A stretch of DNA of 64,000 bases from LMUY01 sp965276785 (GTDB taxonomy: Bacteria > Pseudomonadota > Alphaproteobacteria > Acetobacterales > Acetobacteraceae), in contig OZ255629.1 of the NCBI GenBank assembly GCA_965276785.1, forward strand, positions 186,001 to 250,000. Direction: 5' to 3'. The notes beneath the pieces were generated by a model. It was not told the DNA's origin. It did not search any database and saw nothing but the letters and a program-made list of their open reading frames with translations. The translations under genes and the position numbers were made by a program. This document shows positions 16,718-23,090 of the stretch, piece by piece. The first letter of the stretch is position 1, and every line of letters begins with the position of its first letter.

Positions 16718-18003
16718 CCGCTCGAAACGGCCACCAGGCGAGGCGCTGGTCGATCTGCGGCGGCGCCTGGCGCTGCTCTCAGCGCGTGACCCGGCCCGCA
16801 CTGAGGTGATCGCGCGCGCCGCCGAAGCTTATGGCGTGTCGGTTTGGACGATCTACCGCACGCTACGCGAACTGACTCGGCCGAAATCGGTGCGGCGTTC
16901 CGACCACGGCTCGACGCGGGCCGTGCCTGCCGCTGGGATGGAGCGCTACGCCGAGATCGTTGCAGCCCTCAAGATCAGGACCTCAAACAAGAAGGGCCGC
17001 CACCTTTCGACCGCGCGGGCGATCCGGCTGCTGGAGGACGATGGTGTCGAAACGCCGGTTGGCTTGGTGCGGGCGCCAGTAGGCCTGCTCAAGCGTGCGA
17101 CCGTCGATCGCGTTTTACGTGCTTCGGGTCTCGACCATGCGCGCGTGGTGCGCCCGATCTCGGCCGTGCGCTTCCAGGCCAAGCGCCGCACGCCCGCGCG
17201 GTCCAAGGGCAAGGTCGAGCGGCCGTTCCGCACCATCAAGGAGGTGCATGAAACGCTGTATCACTTCCAGAAGCCGAAGGACGAGGCGGAAGCGAACCTG
17301 TGGATGCGCCGCGCCCTTGCCACCTACAACAACGGCGACCATCGCGCCGAGCCGCACAGCAGGGTCGAGGATTGGTTGCGGCACCTGCCGCCGAACGGAG
17401 TGCGTGCGATGTGTTCGTGGGAGCGGTTCTGCGCGTTTGCGCGCGAGCCCGAGCGCCGGGCCGTGGCGGGCGATGCGACCGTGTCGGTCGACGGCGCCGC
17501 ATCTGAGATCGAGCCCGAGCTAGCTGGCGGGCGAAACGGTGACGCTCTGGTGGGGGCTGTTCGACCAGTAGCTGTTAGTGGAGTTCGAGGGGAAGCGCTT
17601 CGGGCCATACCAGCCCTCGCGCAGCGCGGTTCCGCTCTATCGCTACCGTAAGTACCAGAAGAGCCGGGCCGAGGAGCGGCTGGACAAGGTCGTGACGCTG
17701 GCCAACCAGCTCGGGCTGCCGCGCGCCGCGGTCACCGGCGGGGACAGGCCCTTGCCGTCGTTGGCGCCGGGCGCTGCCTCCATGCCCGTGCCGCGGATGC
17801 CCTTTCCCGAGCCGGAGGCCGAGGTCGCGTTTCCGACGCCGCTGGCGGCTAGGCTCGCGATCTCCGTCCAGCTCTCGCGGCCTCTCGGCAGCCTGCCGGA
17901 ACCCGACCGCCTGTTCATCGACGCGCTGCTGGCGGAGACGCTGGACCGGGATGCCGTGGCTGCGCGCGTGCGCAAGCACTTCAGGACAGGAGGAAAAGGC
18001 TGA
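16710..18003 (+). pseudogene. Mu/TniA-like DDE transposase with internal core deletion, frameshift and amber codon
   Basis: The N-terminal helix-turn-helix region is present (AAEAYGVSVWTIYRTLREL near residue 40). So is the C-terminal part beginning RSKGKVERPFRTIKEVHETL, which carries the family's last catalytic glutamate. Between ISAVRFQA and KRRTPARSKG (near 17177) the roughly 140-residue segment that should contain both catalytic aspartates is missing. Near 17527 an apparent 4-bp insertion shifts the frame. The next frame continues ETVTLWWGLFDQ, meets TAG at 17575-17577 after CAG, then reads LLVEFEGKRFGPYQPS to the stop at 18003. TTG 16710 is the likely original start. It is certainly not an active transposase. 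Confidence 0.8.
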
Positions 18004-18455
18004 TGCTCGCCGACGTGCAGGCACATTTCGGATTGGCAAAGCCTTTCCAGCGCGTCGGCAACTTCGAGACCTATCATCAACGCGCGCTGGTCCGCGAGGT
18101 ATACGCCGTGGTGCAGACCGGCCGGCTGGTCGTCGTCGCGGGCCTGGTCGGCTCTGGCAAGACGCACCTGCTGACCCGCATCGAGGAGGAGCTCGGCCGA
18201 TCCAACAGGATCGCCGTGGCGAAGCCGCTGGCCATCGACAAGCGCGTGTCCGCCGCCGTCGTCGAGCAGGTGTTGTCGCGGGCCATCGACGACCTCGAGC
18301 CGACGTTGACCCAGAACGGCTACGACGCGCCCGCGCTGGTCGTGCTGCTGCATGCCAAGCCCGCCGAGGTCCGGGACTTCCTGGCCGGAACCCTTGCCGG
18401 CGACCGCACCCACGAGTTCACCGAGAAGCTTCGCGTGGCAGGCGTTCCCATTTGA
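18003..18455 (+). pseudogene. ExeA/TnsC-like transposition ATPase with internal deletion
   Basis: The 150-codon frame begins like the ATP-binding partner of this transposase family (HFGLAKPFQRVGNFETYHQR) and has Walker A in GLVGSGKTHLLTR near residue 47. After PLAIDK (residue 80) it jumps to the family's C-terminal segment (VVEQVLSRAIDDLEPTLTQNGY, then LLHAKPAEVRDFLAGTL). About 150 residues with Walker B, sensor and arginine-finger regions are gone. The frame stays open across the junction, so a short product may be made. The ATG overlaps the transposase stop (TGATG). The right iteron end begins 44 bp downstream. Confidence 0.78.
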
Positions 18456-18498
18456 ACCGAACCGCGTGGGTCACCGGCAGCTCATTGGCGGCCAATCT

Positions 18499-18590
18499 GA
18501 GCACGACCGTTCGTTGGCGAGCACGGCCCGATGATGGGGAGCACATTGGCGGGTAACGTGAGCACGACGCCCGCCCCAGTGTCAGCTAAT
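18499..18590 (-). repeat. Right transposon end: iteron array
   Basis: This is the mirror image of 2842-2933. GAGCAC hexamers (GTGCTC on the minus strand) start at 18499, 18519, 18539 and 18560, and TGTCAGCTAAT lies at 18580-18590. Spacings of 20, 20 and 21 bp and the 14-bp gap to the outer word are identical to the left end. The sequence immediately outside belongs to an interrupted IS630 transposase gene, which marks the insertion point. The bases flanking the two ends (CTCAG before the left, ACAGT after the right) are not a direct repeat. Confidence 0.72.
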
Positions 18591-18865
18591 ACAGTCTGCG
18601 GTTGAGCAAGCCTGGGCTTACAGCCGCCACCCCAGCGATTGCCAAGCCCAGCGAGGCCGGCCGCACTGAACCGGTGCACCCAGTCGCGCAACGTCTGGCG
18701 CTCCATCCCGCAGGCGCGCGCAGCATCGCCACGCGAATGACCTTCCAGCAACAGCGCGATGGCCAGCATGCGACGCACCGCATTGGCATCACGGCAGCCG
18801 CTCGCCGCAAGCCGCAACTCCTGCGCCGAACACTTCTCAGCAGAAACCTTCACCGCAGCAGGCAT
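18591..18865 (-). pseudogene. IS630-family transposase, N-terminal fragment
   Basis: From ATG 18865 (MPAAVKVSAEKC) about 90 codons give the N-terminal helix-turn-helix typical of IS630-type transposases: NAVRRMLAIALLLEGHSRGD, then AARACGMERQTLRDWVHRFSAAGLAGL. The frame then runs into the transposon end at 18590, where similarity stops. The DDE domain is absent from the window. The transposon therefore seems to have landed inside an IS630 copy, or recombination joined them. Confidence 0.7.
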
Positions 18866-18944
18866 GACCAATCCCCATCAACCATTCAGGAAACCGAATT
18901 ACACCCACCGTGACCGCGCATAGCCCCCGTGAGTCAGGGCATGC

Positions 18945-19372
18945 GGGCGCTGGTATTAGGTCGCCGTGGCGTCGGGCAGCGTCCAACGCCCGGCCGAGAT
19001 AGACGGTGTTCCACAGCACGATGGCAGCCGTGACCAAGGCGAGGCCGCTGGCACGGTGCTGCTGGCTTTGGGCGGTGCGGTCGTGCAACCGCCCAAGACG
19101 ATGGAAGCACACGGCGCGCGACAGCGCGTTGTGGCTTTCACCCTTGTTCAGCTCCGCCGTAGCCTGCCGGCGCAGGGCGGGCTGCTCCAGCCAGTCCAAG
19201 GCGTAGAGGGTCCGCTCAATGCGCCCGATCTCGCGCAGCGCCAGCGCCAGGCCGTTCTGCCGGGGGTAGGCGCCGAGGCGCTTGAGCATCAGCGAGGCCC
19301 TGACCGTGCCAGTACGCACCGAGGTTGTCAGCCGGAGCACGTCGTCCCATTGCGCCGCGATCAGCTTGGGGG
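18945..19372 (-). pseudogene. Tn3-family transposase, C-terminal fragment
   Basis: About 140 codons match the C-terminal DDE domain region of Tn3-type TnpA: LIAAQWDDVLRLTTSVRTGT, LMLKRLGAYPRQNGLALALR, ALSRAVCFHRLGRLHDRTAQ and GLALVTAAIVLWNTVYLGRAL. The large N-terminal part is missing upstream of about 19372, and the last conserved segment after the VYLGRAL helix is replaced by unrelated sequence at about 18945. It is a relic only and marks an older layer of insertions at the right boundary of the island. Confidence 0.78.
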
Positions 19373-19453
19373 TCCAGTAGCAGCGGAACCGAAACTGCAT
19401 TTCAGCTCGCCGACGGGGAAGAGAATGACGGCTTCCGACCGCATAGCGGAAGA

Positions 19454-19717
19454 TCAGAGATTTGGAGACGGTATTTTCCACGACGCTGCGGTGACTTCCT
19501 CCTCATTCACATACACCCGGACGCGGCAGCCCGAACCGAACCACCAGACAATCAAAGTTTCCGTAATCTCGACCTCCGGATACAACATAGTGGGCTTGAT
19601 GCACTCGTAATGCAGCTTGAGCGTCGAGCCGGGAGGAACCTCGTATTCTTCAGCCCAAGGTTCGAGCCAAAAATGAACGGACGTACTTCCGGAGTTTTTG
19701 AGCAAGGTGGTGTGCAT
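19454..19717 (-). CDS. Hypothetical protein, 87 aa
   Basis: I do not recognise this small protein. It starts at ATG 19717 (MHTTLLKNSGSTSVHFWLEP) and appears to be mainly beta-strand, with aromatic and acidic residues (HFWLEPWAEEYEVPPGSTLK; IVWWFGSGCRVRVYVNEEEV). This suggests a compact beta-sandwich. No signal peptide or membrane helix is visible. It lies downstream of the 354-residue hypothetical gene on the same strand with a gap of about 110 bp, so the two may be cotranscribed. Codon use is less GC-biased than in the housekeeping genes. Confidence 0.55.
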   Translation of the reverse strand: MHTTLLKNSGSTSVHFWLEPWAEEYEVPPGSTLKLHYECIKPTMLYPEVEITETLIVWWFGSGCRVRVYVNEEEVTAASWKIPSPNL

Positions 19718-19826
19718 CGATCTATGCTGCCCTCTCTAGAGCAAGGCCGCTACAGACGGAGCGCCGTATCTCGATGTCCGCTCACCACCGAGATTGTGCG
19801 AAAACTCAAAGTTCGTAGCGGGCCTA

Positions 19827-20891
19827 TCAGGAGACAGAGGGCTTCGAAAGGCGCACAGGTTTGATCGAGACGCGTGCCTTGGCCTCCTGGGTCAGTGGGT
19901 AGAGTAGTGCTCCGACGTCGTTCCCCTGCTCTATGCAAGAGATCACCTCGGGGATGATCGCCCACTTGTGGTTCGACGTTCGCTTCGTTTGATCCGGGAA
20001 GCGTTCTATGGCTCGTCGCAACAGGGGGAGCGCACCGGCTCCATCACCGTCTAAAGCTCGCATGATTGCTCGCTCAACCCACGGGTGCGGCGTGGTGTTC
20101 TCCTCTCCCGTATAGAAGCGTGGATCGAAGAGGAACGGCTCGCCCGGGTCGGCCATGATACAGCGCCTGACCCCGTCATCGACTTTGAGCTCGTGACGGA
20201 AACCGTCCAAGATCCGATCCAACCCGCCACGAAGCCAGCCTCGTAGTTCGATTGAGTGATTGAGGTAGACCGTCTTCTCGATCATACACCAAAGCGTTTG
20301 CATCGCCCGCAGCCGATAGACGCCAGGTGAGGACGTGCGGTCTATATGGAGACCGCGCAGGTAGGGCCCATCGACGGCGCGGCAGACCACGCGCCGGTCT
20401 ACGACAAACCGCGAACCTATTTCAGGCATCTTGGTGATGGCGCGGACGACTTTCTCCACCGAAGGTGCCTGGCTATTCTGCGCCAACGCTTCCTCCGTCA
20501 CCTTTGCGGCCATGGCCCGTAGATGCGGTAAATCGATCAGCGTGGGATCCTTGGACGGATCGTGAATAGCCGCGCCACATGCTTCGGCCAGGCCGGCGAT
20601 GGCACTGAACGCGCAGGCACATTCGAGCATATCGCCACCCCACCGGAACACGACGACCCGGTGTGGGGCGTTGATCGGCACGTGACCGGGCAATGCATCC
20701 AGCGTGTCGTCTAGGATTTCGACCCCGCTTACGACCTTTCCGGCCCGCATCGGGCAAAAGCCCTTTGTCACCGACGGGTCGGGGGAGATCTCGAATTGCC
20801 ATGGCAGGCCGAGCGTGATGAGCGCGCTTTGCCAGCGCCTCCGATCAGGCAGGTCGGAGCCAGGCATGATGGCAACAAGCTCGATGGACAT
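19827..20891 (-). CDS. Hypothetical protein, 354 aa
   Basis: A protein of unknown function. ATG 20891 (MSIELVAIMPGSDLPDRRRW) is preferred over longer upstream starts because it gives a compact, plausible N-terminus. The N-terminal third reads like a small alpha/beta domain (QSALITLGLPWQFEISPDPS) with a VVVFRWGGDMLECACAFSAI helix. The C-terminal part is helical and repeat-like (ALPLLRRAIERFPDQTK), reminiscent of a tetratricopeptide helix pair. No catalytic motif stands out and there is no signal peptide. Located among transposon relics, it is probably accessory cargo. Confidence 0.6.
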   Translation of the reverse strand: MSIELVAIMPGSDLPDRRRWQSALITLGLPWQFEISPDPSVTKGFCPMRAGKVVSGVEILDDTLDALPGHVPINAPHRVVVFRWGGDMLECACAFSAIAGLAEACGAAIHDPSKDPTLIDLPHLRAMAAKVTEEALAQNSQAPSVEKVVRAITKMPEIGSRFVVDRRVVCRAVDGPYLRGLHIDRTSSPGVYRLRAMQTLWCMIEKTVYLNHSIELRGWLRGGLDRILDGFRHELKVDDGVRRCIMADPGEPFLFDPRFYTGEENTTPHPWVERAIMRALDGDGAGALPLLRRAIERFPDQTKRTSNHKWAIIPEVISCIEQGNDVGALLYPLTQEAKARVSIKPVRLSKPSVS

Positions 20892-21124
20892 GCAATTAAC
20901 CTTACAAGCCGCCTTACCCAGCCAAACGCGTTTCCACACGGTCTCCACGACGAACGGCCATAGCCCGTTGGGGTATGCCTTTTCGAGACATGGCGTGTGA
21001 GACGGGGTCATTACGGTGTTGTCGGGGGAAAGGGCAATTTCAGGCGTTCGGCCGTGGTGATCCAAAGATGCCCCAAGGGAAATGCTCGGTTAAGTCACTG
21101 AAATATACTGGCTCGTCTCGTATG

Positions 21125-21315
21125 GGTCTGGACCGCGCTATGCGACGTGCGGGTTTTCCCATCTGAGCTTGCCTCCCCCGCATCGATAGCGCGGTAGAGA
21201 GTCGCTGCATGGACCTTCAGCATCTTGGCGATCGAGCGAACAGGGGTCCCTTCCTCCATGAGCCGTCGGGCGAGTTCCACCTGATCGGTCGCCAGCTTTG
21301 GCAAGGCGCGCGGCG
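21125..21315 (-). pseudogene. Serine resolvase, C-terminal helix-turn-helix remnant (minus strand)
   Basis: The minus-strand frame reads LPKLATDQVELARRLMEEGT, then PVRSIAKMLKVHAATLYRAI, the DNA-binding tail of a Tn3-type resolvase. The catalytic domain is absent: upstream (right) of about 21315 the sequence switches to a second resolvase tail on the other strand. Confidence 0.65.
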
Positions 21316-21323
21316 TGTAAACC

Positions 21324-21464
21324 GGCCGCAAGCCGCGCATCGACCCCGCAGCGGTCCGGCGCTTGCACGAAGAGCAGAAGCTCGGCCCGGCCACCATCGC
21401 CAAGCAGCTCGGCATCGGCCGCGCCAGCGTCTATCGCGTGCTCGCCAAGATGCAAGCGGCATAG
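21324..21464 (+). pseudogene. Serine resolvase, C-terminal helix-turn-helix remnant (plus strand)
   Basis: The plus-strand frame reads GRKPRIDPAAVRRLHEEQKL, then GPATIAKQLGIGRASVYRVL, and ends with TAG at 21464. It is another resolvase C-terminus without a catalytic domain. It is joined head to head with the minus-strand remnant at about 21318. The two HTH sequences differ, so they derive from different resolvases. The bases from 21465 to 21679 show no gene. Confidence 0.65.
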
Positions 21465-21679
21465 CCGTGCCGGTCCGCCCGGAGCTGCCCGCTCTCCCAA
21501 GTCGCGGTGAAGGCCGCGGCCATGTTGCACAGCTTCGCGGTCACTGGGCGGGAACGGGGCACGCTATGCCGACGCGCGCCGAGCCGCAGTCGCTGGCACG
21601 AGCTGAGCCAAACCGCGCGCTTTCAGCACGCCGGCGACCGCCACCAGGGATGCGGCCGCTCCTTGATCGCAAGCCGACG

Positions 21680-22420
21680 ATGACCGTCTATAGCAACTAC
21701 ATCGTCTATCTGGACGAGAGCGGCGATCACAGCCTCGACGTGATCGACCGTCAGTACTCGATCTTCGTGCTGAGCGCCTGCGTATTCCGCAAGAACAATT
21801 ACAGTGCCACCGTTGTGCCGAGCTTCCTGGACCTTAAGTTCCGGTTCTTCGGGCATGACATGGTGGTCCTGCACTCACGCGACATTCGCAAGGCGCAGGG
21901 GCCATTCTCCATCCTGCAGAATGCCCAGGTGCGGCAGGATTTCCTGGCCGCCATCAACACAGCCGTTGCAGCCGCGCCCTTCAGCTTGGTGACCGCAATC
22001 ATCGATAAGCGGCGGCTGACCCGGCGTTCCGCCCAGCCCGACAATCCCTACGAGATCGCGCTGACGTTCTGCATGGAGCGCGTGTTCAGCAATCTTCGAG
22101 GCCTGCAGCAGCACCAGGTAAAGACGCCGATGGTCGTGGAATGCCGGGGTAAGAAAGAAGATGCAGACTTGGAACTGTCGTTTCGCCGCACGGCCCAGAG
22201 CAACAACGTCCACGGCTTGTCCTTGCCGTTCGAGATCGTGTTTGCTGACAAGAAAACGAACTCGAGGGGGCTTCAGCTTGCCGATCTGGTGTCGCATCCG
22301 GTCGGACGGCACCATCTCAATCCGGCCCAGCCTAACTACGCTTATGGCGTCGTGGAGCCAAAGTTCCAACGCAGCCCGTCCGGATCGATAGACGGCTGGG
22401 GGGCAAAGGTGTTGCCCTAG
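21680..22420 (+). CDS. DUF3800 domain protein
   Basis: A 246-residue DUF3800 protein. The family opening YIVYLDESGDHSLDVIDRQY carries the conserved D-E-S-G-D. HDMVVLHSRDIRKAQGPFSI is the second conserved block and NSRGLQLADLVSHPVGRHHL the third. These acidic residues are arranged as in an RNase H-like fold, so a nuclease-like activity has been suspected for the family, but no function is established that I can cite. ATG 21680 gives the canonical start. The family is frequent in mobile DNA, fitting its place at the end of the island. A terminator-like hairpin follows the stop. Confidence 0.82.
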   Translation: MTVYSNYIVYLDESGDHSLDVIDRQYSIFVLSACVFRKNNYSATVVPSFLDLKFRFFGHDMVVLHSRDIRKAQGPFSILQNAQVRQDFLAAINTAVAAAPFSLVTAIIDKRRLTRRSAQPDNPYEIALTFCMERVFSNLRGLQQHQVKTPMVVECRGKKEDADLELSFRRTAQSNNVHGLSLPFEIVFADKKTNSRGLQLADLVSHPVGRHHLNPAQPNYAYGVVEPKFQRSPSGSIDGWGAKVLP

Positions 22421-22430
22421 AAAAGCGAAA

Positions 22431-22452
22431 GGCCCCGGTCTTCACCGAGGCC
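22431..22452 (+). terminator. Terminator-like hairpin after the DUF3800 gene
   Basis: GGCCCCGGT and ACCGAGGCC pair with one C-A mismatch around a CTTC loop, 11 bp after the stop codon. No clear U-run follows, so it is only a candidate. Confidence 0.4.
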
Positions 22453-23090
22453 CAGCGCCGACCGAGCATTCCCGATCCACTTGCCCAGCAAATCGACTTT
22501 CAATTACCCAAAGTCAAGCAAAACAAGGCTGGACAGACCACTGGGATGTCTCCCTTCGGGGGCCGCGCTGGCGGGCGTTGCCCGTCATACGGGAACTCCA
22601 ACCGCCAAGCACTTCACGCAGGCGAGGAATCCACCCATCCTGGGCTTCTGCGCCAGCCTCGCCGCCACGAGGGACGGGTTGCACCCGTCGATGACAAGGG
22701 CGTGGTCGCCAGAGCTAAAGCGCAGGGAACCATTCAGGTTTGCAATCCCGATGAACAGCGGTCGGAAGCTCCTGCCCTGGCAACCGGCGGCGCCCTGCTG
22801 GCGGCCGCAACGCTCCGGGTGTCCGGCGTAGGCCTTCTGCCGCTCCTGTTGCTGCGGGTGCCGGGGCGGCGTTCCTGGTGGCGACCGGCACGTAGGGGTT
22901 TGTGAGCCGTCGCTACGCATGACGGACGCAATCACCATGGCACGGTCGCCTGAACCGCGGCGGACTCGCCACGGCCATCACGATGATAGTCCGGCGGCCC
23001 AGCGCTTCCACCCGGCGCAGAACCTGTCCGCGCCGGGGCCGGGCGTGCACCTCCCGCCGCCGATCGCTTAAACCTTTGTAGAACGGCGGA
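22453..23090. other. 638-bp stretch without a convincing gene
   Basis: Frames on both strands are open for 100-120 codons, but their translations are compositionally biased and resemble no protein I know. The best candidate is minus strand around 22585-22740 (FIGIANLNGSLRFSSGDHAL), possibly a gene remnant. No tRNA, CRISPR or iteron is visible. It separates the island from the chromosomal AceE-like gene. Confidence 0.45.

Larger units (their letters stand above)
2842..18590. mobile_element. Putative 15.7-kb cargo transposon with mirrored iteron ends
   Basis: The interval is framed by two inverted 92-bp ends. The word ATTAGCTGACA at 2842 recurs inverted at 18580-18590. Each copy is followed, after exactly 14 bp, by four GTGCTC/ATGCTC iterons spaced 21, 20 and 20 bp. 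Mu/Tn7/Tn402-type elements are known to carry such repeated transposase-binding sites at their ends. A resolvase, a DDE transposase and an AAA ATPase are next to the right end, as expected. The interior holds a LysR-linked oxidation operon, a TetR-linked hydrolase/dehydrogenase unit and a nested tniAB unit. No target-site duplication is visible at the outer words, so the alternative is two separate related elements whose intervening ends were lost. The transposase and ATPase are internally deleted, so the element is probably immobile on its own. Confidence 0.6.

Noticed and set aside
2837..18595. Target-site duplication of the large transposon
   Set aside because: The five bases outside each end (CTCAG and ACAGT) do not match, so no duplication can be claimed.
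22546..22905. 119-codon frame after the DUF3800 gene
   Set aside because: Biased composition, no ribosome site and no similarity; kept only as part of the non-coding stretch.
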